From: Psychrobacter urativorans
Lineage (GTDB): Bacteria; Pseudomonadota; Gammaproteobacteria; Pseudomonadales; Moraxellaceae
DNA length: 64,000 nt
NCBI RefSeq assembly: GCF_904846695.1
Contig: NZ_CAJHBR010000003.1
Location: 124,001-188,000 of the forward strand
Direction of reading: 5' to 3'
The notes below the pieces were generated by a model. That model saw only the letters and a program-made list of their open reading frames with translations. It was not told where the DNA came from and did no database searches. The translations under genes were made by a program, and so were the position numbers. Of this stretch, positions 27,441 to 35,670 are shown in pieces. How positions within the stretch are numbered: the stretch's first letter is position 1; every line of letters starts with the position of its first letter.

Positions 27441-29918
27441 GTGCAAAAACCCTATTCTACTCCGCCAAAATCAGCCAAAATGGTAATAAGCACTCTGCCC
27501 TCGCAACAGCGCGGTTTAGTGATTAGCAGCATTTTGTTGATTATTGTCATTGCCGGTATGGTGCTCTTTGCCCTCTACTTAGTCAAACTTGATCGCACTA
27601 TTACTAAAAAGTTTGAAGGCAAGCGTTGGGATATCCCAGCCAAAGTGTACTCGCAGCCCCTTGAACTCTATCAAGGCGCTAACGTCGATAACGATACTAT
27701 GAAGAGTTGGCTTGAGCTGCTAAATTATCGCAGCAATACAGCTTATGACCGTACTGGTAGCTATCATAAGTCGGGTAATAATTACTTTATTCATACTCGT
27801 GGCTTTAGTTACAGCGCTAATGACGTTGATAAAGAACAAGTTATCAAGATGACCATCTCTGATAATAAAATCTCAGCCATTCAAAGCACTCAGCAGAATA
27901 AAACTGGTATTATCCGCCTAGAGCCAGTGAATATCGGTGGTATCTACCCTGATAATAACGAAGACCGCATGGTGGTCTCTTTAGAAGATGTGCCGCAACC
28001 ACTTATTGATGCTTTAGTAGCGACTGAAGATCGTGGTTTTTATGAACACAAGGGCGTCTCTATACGGGGTATTGCGCGGGCATTCCTTAATAATTCCTCC
28101 GGCGGCGCTCGGCAAGGTGGCTCAACTATCACCCAACAGCTGATAAAGAACTTCTATCTGAACTCAGATCGCACTTTAAAGCGTAAAGCTAATGAAGCTT
28201 TGATGGCGGTATTATTAGAGTTACATTATACCAAGGACGAGATCCTACAAGCCTATCTAAATGAAATCTATTTAGGTCAGAATGGCAACCGTTCGATTAA
28301 CGGTTTTGGTTTGGCCTCGCAGTTTTATTTTGATCAGCCTCTTAATGAGTTGCGGGTTGATCAACAGGCTTTATTAGTCGGTATGGCCAAAGGTCCTAGT
28401 GTTTATAACCCTCGTCGAAACCCTAACGATTCTAAAGCGCGCCGTAATACTGTGTTAAATAACATGCTGACTATTGGGGTGCTAAATCAACAAGAGTATG
28501 ACGCCGCTATCAAGAAACCTTTAGGCGTGGTTGATAAGCCGGTAGAAGGTAAGAACCGTTTTCCTGACTTTTTAGATATCGTCAAACGCGAACTCAATGA
28601 TGTTTACTATTCCGATGATCTAAAGAATGAGGGTTTGATTATTATCAGCACCCTCGACCCTATTGCTCAAATGGCCGCTGATAAAGCCGTCAGCAACAAA
28701 CTTAGCGATTTGCGTCGCAATAGTAGCAAAACTAAAGACTTACAAAGTGCCTTAGTTAGTGCTAATCCTGAAACTGGTGAGCTAGTTGCCGTGGTAGGTA
28801 GTGGTAGTGAGTTTACTGGCTTTAATCGTGCTGTCGATGCCAAGCGTCAAGTCGGCTCGTTATTGAAACCGATAATTTATATGACCGCTTTAGAAAGTGG
28901 TCGCTATAATTTGGCAAGCTCTGTTGATGACTCTCCTATTACTGTCAACTTAAACGACGGCACTAATTGGAATCCAAAAAATTATGACAACCGTGATCAT
29001 GGTTATGTCCCATTGACTACGGCCTTAGCCAAATCCTATAATCAAAGTGCGGTACGCTTAGGTATGGAATTTGGGCTAGATTCATTTGCCAAACAGTTAC
29101 GACGCTTAGGAGTTGAAGAAAAAACCCCTCCTTACCCGTCAGCATTGTTAGGTTCTTTCAACCTTAGCCCGATGGATATGCTCGGTGTCTATCAAGTGTT
29201 TGCTACTGGTGGCTTTCGCACGCCTATTCATAGTATTCGTACGGTTGTCGATGATCGTGGACGTATTTTACAACGCACTGGGTTAAATACTCAGCGTAGC
29301 GTACCACCTGAAACCAACTACTTAGTTAATTATGCGCTACAACAAGTGGTTAAAGACGGTACTGCTAAGAGCATTCAATCTCTAGGTAGTAACCTCAATC
29401 TAGCCGGAAAAACAGGAACCACTAATGACTTTCGTGATGCTTGGTTTGCTGGCTATAGTGGCAACTATGTGAGCGTAGTTTGGGTAGGTCGTGATGATAA
29501 CAAGCCTATAGGTCTCAGTGGTGGCAGCGGTGCGCTACCGGTTTGGGTCGATTATATGAAGCGCTTAAAGTTGACGCCAGTGTCTATGGCTGAGCCTGAA
29601 GGTATTGAGTGGTTATGGCTTGAAAACAACTCTGGTAAGCTCTCTAACGAGCGCTGTGCTAATGCCCGCTACTTACCGGTTCTCTCTGCTTATTTGCCAG
29701 AAGAAGCTAGCAGTTGTGCTCTTGACTTATATCAGCAAGATCGGGATCGTGAACAATCGCAGCTGGAGGGTGAACAAGACGCTATCAATCGCCAACGCCA
29801 GCGTGAAGGGTTAGATACCCCTAATGGCGATGGAACACAACAAAATGATAATCAAGCAGGTGGCGAAGGACAAAGAAACGCCGACACTTGGTATGATCGA
29901 GCCCTTGAGTGGTTCTAG
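27441..29918 (+). CDS. mrcB: Penicillin-binding protein 1B (bifunctional)
   Basis: Up to 825 residues; the first in-frame start is GTG 27441, with ATG 27480 as an alternative; neither has a clear ribosome site. Order: short cytoplasmic tail, membrane helix (~30-50), UB2H-like domain (KVYSQPLELYQGANV), glycosyltransferase GT51 (ATEDRGFYEHKGVS, GGSTITQQLIKNFYL), and transpeptidase with the SxxK motif in KRQVGSLLKPIIYM, SYN in AKSYNQSAVRLG and KTGTT. It polymerises and crosslinks peptidoglycan at the inner membrane. The C-terminal ~50 residues are Gln/Arg/Gly-rich. The gene downstream looks like its lipoprotein activator. Confidence 0.95.
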   Translation: MQKPYSTPPKSAKMVISTLPSQQRGLVISSILLIIVIAGMVLFALYLVKLDRTITKKFEGKRWDIPAKVYSQPLELYQGANVDNDTMKSWLELLNYRSNTAYDRTGSYHKSGNNYFIHTRGFSYSANDVDKEQVIKMTISDNKISAIQSTQQNKTGIIRLEPVNIGGIYPDNNEDRMVVSLEDVPQPLIDALVATEDRGFYEHKGVSIRGIARAFLNNSSGGARQGGSTITQQLIKNFYLNSDRTLKRKANEALMAVLLELHYTKDEILQAYLNEIYLGQNGNRSINGFGLASQFYFDQPLNELRVDQQALLVGMAKGPSVYNPRRNPNDSKARRNTVLNNMLTIGVLNQQEYDAAIKKPLGVVDKPVEGKNRFPDFLDIVKRELNDVYYSDDLKNEGLIIISTLDPIAQMAADKAVSNKLSDLRRNSSKTKDLQSALVSANPETGELVAVVGSGSEFTGFNRAVDAKRQVGSLLKPIIYMTALESGRYNLASSVDDSPITVNLNDGTNWNPKNYDNRDHGYVPLTTALAKSYNQSAVRLGMEFGLDSFAKQLRRLGVEEKTPPYPSALLGSFNLSPMDMLGVYQVFATGGFRTPIHSIRTVVDDRGRILQRTGLNTQRSVPPETNYLVNYALQQVVKDGTAKSIQSLGSNLNLAGKTGTTNDFRDAWFAGYSGNYVSVVWVGRDDNKPIGLSGGSGALPVWVDYMKRLKLTPVSMAEPEGIEWLWLENNSGKLSNERCANARYLPVLSAYLPEEASSCALDLYQQDRDREQSQLEGEQDAINRQRQREGLDTPNGDGTQQNDNQAGGEGQRNADTWYDRALEWF

Positions 29919-29982
29919 TGCTTGACCCACTAGTAACTAATGACTCTAGCAGCTCATTAGTCTAGTAACTCATTAATCTAAG

Positions 29983-30010
29983 CAGCAGTCATAGAAAGTT
30001 ATGACTGCTG
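29983..30010 (+). other. Hairpin between mrcB and the TPR lipoprotein gene
   Basis: CAGCAGTCAT (29983-29992) pairs perfectly with ATGACTGCTG (30001-30010), eight-base loop. No T run follows, so it is not a standard terminator; an mRNA processing or stability element is possible. Confidence 0.6.
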
Positions 30011-30069
30011 TCTCTACACGTATTAAAATAAATATTTTATCAAAAATGTGGTGAGAAAAGGGTGTCAAC

Positions 30070-31089
30070 ATGGCAATATTTAAGCAATCAGCAGTGCCTA
30101 TAGCTATAGAATATAACAAACCATCTATCCGCTTATCGGCTAAGGTCAGGCTGACTCAAATAATTATTGCTGAGACTACTACTGGCCACACTACAACTAA
30201 TAAAGCCTTACTTTGGCAAACAAGATGCTCTAAAGGATTACTGTCCATAAGCGTATTGTGTGGCTGCTTGCTATTGGGTGCCTGTCAAACTGCGCCACTT
30301 TCGTCAGCAACACCTTCCGTGACTCCTTCAGTAAAAAGCCCCGATGCTTCAGTGACAGTAGACTCTGAGTCTACAGTACAGCGCACTATAATTATCCCTA
30401 GCGCCGATGAGTTAGCACAAGCTGATAGTGACTACACTATTGATGAGGATAGCTACGCTAATGACGATTACTCTGACGATGGCTATTATAGTAATGACGA
30501 CTACGCGGATGATGCTAACGACTATACTATAGAGCCGTACATACCACCTGCTGCTAGTAATACTACGCCTTCTACTCCAGCACCTCCTAATGCGGCTGTT
30601 AATCAGTCAATTAATCCACCAGTGTATGAGACCAACACTGTGCCAAGTGCTGCTGCACCTTCCAACCGTGATCCGGTCAGCTCAAGGCTACCGCCTCTGC
30701 CCTCGCACAATGATCTATTAGAGCGTGCACGGCAAAATTCTCAACAGCAAACTCGTCAAGCCACTGCTAACAGTAGTAGCTTGCTGGCGTTTCGTAACTT
30801 GATGCAAGTTGGTATCAGTCAATTAAAAGCTGGGCAATTGACAGCAGCAGAGAGTAGCTTTACTCGTGCTCAACGTCTGGCCCCTAAATCTTCAGCGGTC
30901 TATTTCTATTTGGCACAAGTTGCCCTGAAGAAAAATCAGCCTCGTAAGGCAGAAGCTATGGCGCGTCGTGGTCTAGTCGTTTCTGAAGATGCCAGTCGTC
31001 GTCATGCTCTTTGGCAGATTATCCTAAAGTCTGGACAAGCGCAAAACAACACCCGAGTGATTAATGAGGCCAAACAAGCCTTGCGCTAA
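30070..31089 (+). CDS. TPR lipoprotein, probable PBP1B activator (LpoP-like)
   Basis: 339 residues. A lipobox LLLGACQ places the lipidated cysteine at residue 72, so the signal region has an unusually long ~55-residue n-region; an AAAAGGG ribosome site supports the ATG at 30070 all the same. After the cysteine come ~150 residues rich in Ser, Thr, Asp, Tyr and Pro (disordered linker), then two or three TPR units (~240-335: FRNLMQVGISQLKAGQLTAA, SSFTRAQRLAPKSSAVYFYL). In Pseudomonas aeruginosa and Acinetobacter, the outer-membrane TPR lipoprotein LpoP, encoded beside PBP1B, activates that enzyme. Gene position and layout here fit that role; function is inferred. Confidence 0.75.
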   Translation: MAIFKQSAVPIAIEYNKPSIRLSAKVRLTQIIIAETTTGHTTTNKALLWQTRCSKGLLSISVLCGCLLLGACQTAPLSSATPSVTPSVKSPDASVTVDSESTVQRTIIIPSADELAQADSDYTIDEDSYANDDYSDDGYYSNDDYADDANDYTIEPYIPPAASNTTPSTPAPPNAAVNQSINPPVYETNTVPSAAAPSNRDPVSSRLPPLPSHNDLLERARQNSQQQTRQATANSSSLLAFRNLMQVGISQLKAGQLTAAESSFTRAQRLAPKSSAVYFYLAQVALKKNQPRKAEAMARRGLVVSEDASRRHALWQIILKSGQAQNNTRVINEAKQALR

Positions 31090-31152
31090 CCACTAAGGTG
31101 CTAAGGCAAATACTTTACCTATTTTTATACTAATTTTAACTGAGGTTATCTT

Positions 31153-32079
31153 ATGGCATGGCAACAACTACACTTACAATGTGAAAAAGCGAATGTTGAT
31201 CTTGCTGAAGCGCTACTGCTAGAAGCAGGCGCTTTATCTATCGCTCTCGATGATGCTGGAGATCAGCCTTTGTTTGAGCCGCTTCCTGGTGAATCACCAT
31301 TATGGGATGAGGTAATCTTAACGGGGCTATTTGACGCTAGTGCAGAGAATGGCAGTCGACAAGCCGTTGAACAACTAAGTCATGAGATTGCTGCAGAAGT
31401 TAATGCCAGTCGTATTTGGCTTACTGCTGTTGCCGACAAGGATTGGGAACGTGAGTGGATGAGCCATTATCATCCTATTGAATGCGCTAATGATCTATGG
31501 ATTGTACCTAATTGGCTGACCCCACTTAAACCTGAAGCTACTAATATCATCATGGATCCGGGTCTAGCTTTTGGTACTGGCTATCATGCTACTACGCGTT
31601 TATGTCTAGATTGGCTGACTGAACAAGACTTAACCGATAAAGTAGTGATCGACTATGGTTGCGGTTCAGGTATCTTGGGAGTGGCTGCTTTGTTATTAGG
31701 AGCAAAGCATGTTTATGCCGTAGATATCGATCCACAAGCGGTACTTGCCACCAATCAAAACGCTGCTCGCAATAATGTTGAAGGTCAGCTACAAGCGTTT
31801 TTACCTGACGATTTCCGAGCCTTCTGTGCTGAGCAGCAAGTCAGTGCGGTTAATGTGATTGTGGCTAATATTTTGGCCAAGCCATTAATAAGCCTAGCTC
31901 CTTATTTTGCCACCCTAATTGCCGATAAAGGTCGAATCGTGTTGGCAGGCTTGATTGAGTCGCAGACCCAACAAGTTAGTGACGCTTATAGCCCCTATTT
32001 TGCCTTAGATGCCAAGCATGCCTATACGGCACAAGAGGATCAACATTGGCAGCGCTTATCAGGGACTTTTACAGGCTAG
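31153..32079 (+). CDS. prmA: Ribosomal protein L11 methyltransferase
   Basis: 308 residues. Conserved N-terminal half with KDWEREWMSHYHPIE, then MDPGLAFGTGYHATTRLCL and the SAM-binding VIDYGCGSGILGVAALLLGA, and NVIVANILAKPL. PrmA trimethylates several amino groups of ribosomal protein L11. Length is near the E. coli enzyme (293). It starts 63 bases after the LpoP-like gene, so could be cotranscribed from the mrcB side, and is followed by a weak AU-stem terminator. The order prmA, zinc-ribbon gene, fis, purH resembles that of pseudomonads. Confidence 0.96.
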   Translation: MAWQQLHLQCEKANVDLAEALLLEAGALSIALDDAGDQPLFEPLPGESPLWDEVILTGLFDASAENGSRQAVEQLSHEIAAEVNASRIWLTAVADKDWEREWMSHYHPIECANDLWIVPNWLTPLKPEATNIIMDPGLAFGTGYHATTRLCLDWLTEQDLTDKVVIDYGCGSGILGVAALLLGAKHVYAVDIDPQAVLATNQNAARNNVEGQLQAFLPDDFRAFCAEQQVSAVNVIVANILAKPLISLAPYFATLIADKGRIVLAGLIESQTQQVSDAYSPYFALDAKHAYTAQEDQHWQRLSGTFTG

Positions 32080-32117
32080 CAACATCTGATTACATCTGTT
32101 ACGATAGTTACTCAGCT

Positions 32118-32162
32118 AAAGTTTATAAATTTAACACTATAATCTGCCTATAAACTTTTTTT
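32118..32162 (+). terminator. Probable intrinsic terminator of prmA
   Basis: AAAGTTTATA / TATAAACTTT, ten A/T-rich pairs, 21-base loop, T run. Weak in stability. Confidence 0.55.
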
Positions 32163-32244
32163 AGGGCAAATTACTAGAGATTCTGTCTTAGGGAGCAGCA
32201 TTCGGTAAACCATACTATTGCTTTATCTTTTAGGATTCAATGAC

Positions 32245-33291
32245 ATGACCCCTTCGACTCAAACTCTCTGTCCGCATTGTCTTAGTGGTTATGACTTGCC
32301 AGCAGCAAAGTTAGACCAAGCGGCATATAGGGGTCATTGTAGTGACTGTCAGCAGATTTTTTTAGTTAATAAAGCCTTATTTGATACTAGTGTTTATAAA
32401 GCTTCTAAATACTGTAAAGCTTCTAAATATAATGGAGTCAGGGCTAACCAAATTAACTCTGCTGTTGATATGGTCAGGGGTATACAGGGTGTTACTGATG
32501 TTGATGTTGATACTGCTAAGCTAAATAGTATTAATAGCGCTAAATTTCATTCTGAATCGATAGAGCCAATTGACTCTATAGCTTGTCAGCACTCAGCAAT
32601 TGATGATGGTGAGACTAATGTGTGGCAAACCCTGTTAGATGAGGCATTGAGTGAGGATATAGACAATGTTCACCCTTATCAGGCTACTGATAAAGTCGCT
32701 GAACCCAGTGCGGTTACTCCTTTGCCAACTAGTAAAAACGCTATAGACTATTCTCAATCCATAGGTCAACAGTCTAGAAGTAATGCGCAAGCTCGTAGTC
32801 AACCTATAAAGGCAAATCCACACACACCTTTAGCTTCACTACTATGGTTAGTAGGTTGTCTGGTACTAGTGCTATTACTATTTGCACAATACGTTATTTT
32901 TAACTTAAACACTTTGATTAAAAACCCAGCTTATGCTGCAAGACTACAAGCCCTTTGCTCGGTAGCCATTTGTAGCTTGCCTAGTGCTAACTTAGCTATG
33001 TTTAGTATAACTAAGCAGTCTTATAGCAGCAGTCAAGTAAATACAGGCAATAATTTTAGTGATATAAAAGCAAATATAATCAATAAAAGTACATACAAAC
33101 AGCTACTGCCTAGTTTAAAAGTGACTGTTTATGATAAAGCTGGCTTGCTTGGCGCTTTTATCGCTATGCCAGAGGATTATTTACTCAGTAACCAAAGCCA
33201 AATTGCGGGTAATAAGAGTAAATCATTAATGTTCACTATCCCAGTAGCGGTACAGAAAATTCAGCAAGTTACTATCGAGGCTATTTATTAG
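32245..33291 (+). CDS. Zinc-ribbon membrane protein (MJ0042/DUF3426 type)
   Basis: 348 residues from the ATG at 32245, which has AGGA nine bases upstream (an earlier TTG start adds nine residues). The N-terminus is a zinc ribbon (CPHC ... CSDC, residues ~10-37). A long polar, poorly conserved stretch follows, then one membrane helix (~205-225, LLWLVGCLVLVLLLFAQYVI) and a C-terminal region that would be periplasmic, with CSVAICSLPSANL as in DUF3426 proteins. Function unknown; such genes often sit between prmA and fis. The middle ~150 residues are Ser/Asp/Ala-rich and may be disordered. Confidence 0.75.
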   Translation: MTPSTQTLCPHCLSGYDLPAAKLDQAAYRGHCSDCQQIFLVNKALFDTSVYKASKYCKASKYNGVRANQINSAVDMVRGIQGVTDVDVDTAKLNSINSAKFHSESIEPIDSIACQHSAIDDGETNVWQTLLDEALSEDIDNVHPYQATDKVAEPSAVTPLPTSKNAIDYSQSIGQQSRSNAQARSQPIKANPHTPLASLLWLVGCLVLVLLLFAQYVIFNLNTLIKNPAYAARLQALCSVAICSLPSANLAMFSITKQSYSSSQVNTGNNFSDIKANIINKSTYKQLLPSLKVTVYDKAGLLGAFIAMPEDYLLSNQSQIAGNKSKSLMFTIPVAVQKIQQVTIEAIY

Positions 33292-33422
33292 TTATTAGGT
33301 CGCTGATTGCTGCTTACCGACTATCAATAATAAGACCTTTTGCTTGTTACTGACTCTGTCATCTTATAACCCTATAGTTTATTATCAGTGTTACCTGCTG
33401 CTCATCTCAAGGATATTACTTT

Positions 33423-33797
33423 ATGGCATCCCATGCACACAACTCTGACCATTTTGCTCATAGTGCTGATGCTACTACTGATCACAACTGCCCTAGTCAA
33501 ACTATGGCCGCTATAATCTATGAGGATAGCAATAAATCCCTAGAGGCAACTAGCGCTATAGAAAGCGTAGTACCGCTACATATCCATGTAGAACATGCTG
33601 TGCGCCAGTATTTTAATGCTCTAGGCGATGAGCTCCCGACTGACTTATACGAGCTTATTTTGAGGCAAGTAGAATTACCGCTACTAACTGTAGTCCTTGA
33701 GCAAAGTCGTGGCAATCAGTCCAAATGCGCGCAAATTTTAGGTCTCAACCGTGGCACGTTACGCAAAAAACTAAAGACTTATGGCTTGATGGCATAG
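33423..33797 (+). CDS. fis: DNA-binding protein Fis
   Basis: 124 residues. The C-terminal ~80 match Fis: DLYELILRQVELPLLTVVLE for the dimer core and RGNQSKCAQILGLNRGTLRKKLKTYGLM for the helix-turn-helix. The N-terminus is ~25 residues longer than the 98-residue E. coli protein and His/Asp-rich; a second ATG at 33504 would give a more typical length. AAGGA lies about 12 bases before the first ATG. Fis bends DNA at rRNA promoters, origins and recombination sites. Lies between the zinc-ribbon gene and purH. Confidence 0.93.
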   Translation: MASHAHNSDHFAHSADATTDHNCPSQTMAAIIYEDSNKSLEATSAIESVVPLHIHVEHAVRQYFNALGDELPTDLYELILRQVELPLLTVVLEQSRGNQSKCAQILGLNRGTLRKKLKTYGLMA

Positions 33798-33848
33798 AGT
33801 GACTGTTTATAAATTGCTTATAGATTATTTATAAACGCTCATCCACTT

Positions 33849-33877
33849 TTGTATAAAGTGCTTAAATGTTTTATGAT
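33849..33877 (+). promoter_or_regulatory. Candidate purH promoter
   Basis: TTGTAT (33849-33854), 17-base spacer, TATGAT (33872-33877). It would give a leader of only ~65 nt that contains the hairpin at 33906. Confidence 0.55.
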
Positions 33878-33905
33878 GCTTACTCGTTTTCCCTCGTTCT
33901 CCTTT

Positions 33906-33931
33906 GCCAGACACCGTGTCAGGCTTTTTTT
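33906..33931 (+). terminator. Terminator-like hairpin directly before purH
   Basis: GCCAGACACCGTGTCAGGC folds into a short stem with one mismatch, followed by seven T. It ends only 16 bases before the purH ATG. It may end fis transcripts, or act as an attenuator in the purH leader. Confidence 0.7.
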
Positions 33932-33946
33932 ATGGAAATTTGTCTT

Positions 33947-35524
33947 ATGGGTACAACAGCACTTGCACTACTCTCGGTCTCTAACAAATCCGGTATTGTT
34001 GAATTTGCTCAAGGTCTAATCAAATCAGGCTTTGGCTTATTATCAACTGGTGGCACTTATCGCTTACTTAAAGAACACGATATCGCCGTTACTGAAGTGT
34101 CGGATTATACCGGCTTCCCTGAAATGATGGATGGGCGTGTTAAGACACTACATCCTAAAATTCACGGTGGTATTTTGGGTCGTCGTGGTGTCGATGATGA
34201 GATCATGAGCGCACATGCGATCGATCGTATTGATTTAGTAGTCGTTAATCTATACCCGTTTGCCGAGACTATTGCTCGCGCTGATGTGACTATGGATGAA
34301 GCTATCGAAAATATCGATATTGGTGGCCCAACTATGGTACGTGCAGCCGCGAAAAACCATGCTCATGTGGGTATTGTGACTGACCCTACTGACTATCAGC
34401 GAGTGCTTACTGCCCTAGGTGACGATACCAAATTGAGCGCTGAATTACGCTATGATTTGGCAGTAAAAGCCTTTGAACATACCGCTCAATACGATGGTAT
34501 GATTGCCAACTTCTTAGGCTCTCGTGTTAATGAAACACAGCAACCAGAAGCCTTTGCGCGCACTTTTAATCTGCAGCTCAATAAAGTTCAAGACCTACGT
34601 TACGGCGAAAACCCTCATCAACAAGCCGCCTTTTATGTTGAGAGTCAATCAGCAGCTAGTCAAGCTTCCATCGCCACTGCTAAGCAGCTACAAGGTAAAG
34701 CGCTGTCGTATAACAATATTGCCGATACCGATGCTGCTCTTGAATGTGTCAAAGCGTTTAGCACCCCAGCTTGTGTCATCGTCAAACATGCTAACCCTTG
34801 TGGTGTCGCTATTAATAACGATCAAGTAGCGGCTTATCATACCGCTTTTAGTACGGATCCTGAGTCATCATTTGGTGGTATTATTGCGTTTAATACCCCA
34901 TTGACGGTGGCTACTGCCAAAGCTATTATCGATAGTCAGTTTGTAGAAGTTATCATTGCCCCTAGTATTGAAGACGGTGTATTGCAAGTAACTGCTAGTA
35001 AGAAAAACGTCCGCGTACTAGTCTCAGGTGCGCTACCTACTCCAGCTGAGCGTCATGCGCAACTAGATTACAAGCGGGTAAATGGTGGTTTACTAGTACA
35101 GCAGCAAGACTTAGGTATTATCACTGCTAATGAGCTTAAAATTGTCACTGATATCCAGCCTACTGAGTCGCAAATTGCCGACTTACTATTTTCATGGACC
35201 GTGGCTAAGTATGTGAAGTCTAATGCTATTGTTTATGGCAAAAACCAGCGTACTATAGGCGTGGGCGCAGGACAGATGAGTCGCGTTAACTCAGCTCGTA
35301 TCGCTGCTATCAAAGCTGAACATGCTGGACTTGCTACTGCTGGTGCAGTCATGGCCTCAGATGCTTTCTTCCCCTTCCGTGATGGTATTGATAATGCGGC
35401 AGCAGTCGGCATTTCTGCGATTATTCAACCGGGCGGTTCTATGCGTGATGACGAGACTATCGCTGCTGCTAACGAGCACGGTATCGCTATGGTATTTACT
35501 GGCATGCGTCACTTCCGTCATTAA
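33947..35524 (+). CDS. purH: Bifunctional AICAR transformylase / IMP cyclohydrolase
   Basis: 526 residues from the ATG at 33947; the frame extends upstream but through the hairpin. N-terminal IMP cyclohydrolase ([32 protein letters not shown]) and C-terminal AICAR formyltransferase ([33 protein letters not shown]). It carries out the last two steps of IMP synthesis. The ribosome site is weak (GGAAAT). Monocistronic here, without purD. Strong bidirectional terminator follows. Confidence 0.97.
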   Translation: MGTTALALLSVSNKSGIVEFAQGLIKSGFGLLSTGGTYRLLKEHDIAVTEVSDYTGFPEMMDGRVKTLHPKIHGGILGRRGVDDEIMSAHAIDRIDLVVVNLYPFAETIARADVTMDEAIENIDIGGPTMVRAAAKNHAHVGIVTDPTDYQRVLTALGDDTKLSAELRYDLAVKAFEHTAQYDGMIANFLGSRVNETQQPEAFARTFNLQLNKVQDLRYGENPHQQAAFYVESQSAASQASIATAKQLQGKALSYNNIADTDAALECVKAFSTPACVIVKHANPCGVAINNDQVAAYHTAFSTDPESSFGGIIAFNTPLTVATAKAIIDSQFVEVIIAPSIEDGVLQVTASKKNVRVLVSGALPTPAERHAQLDYKRVNGGLLVQQQDLGIITANELKIVTDIQPTESQIADLLFSWTVAKYVKSNAIVYGKNQRTIGVGAGQMSRVNSARIAAIKAEHAGLATAGAVMASDAFFPFRDGIDNAAAVGISAIIQPGGSMRDDETIAAANEHGIAMVFTGMRHFRH

Positions 35525-35585
35525 GCTGACAGCAATAAGTTAGTAGCAAAAGCGTTTAGCTAGTTACCGCTTAAACCTTAAAACC

Positions 35586-35619
35586 AAAAAAGCCACTGCG
35601 TTAACGCAGTGGCTTTTTT
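35586..35619. terminator. Bidirectional intrinsic terminator of purH and ppiD
   Basis: AAAAAAGCCACTGCG / CGCAGTGGCTTTTTT, 15 perfect pairs around TTAA. Confidence 0.95.
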
Positions 35620-35670
35620 ATAGGCTTCAGTTAAGGTAGCGGCTGACTTAGCGGCTAGTAATAGCACTTA

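Noticed and set aside
34524..34829. 101-codon frame inside purH
   Set aside because: Overlaps the conserved PurH formyltransferase domain in another frame; no independent support.
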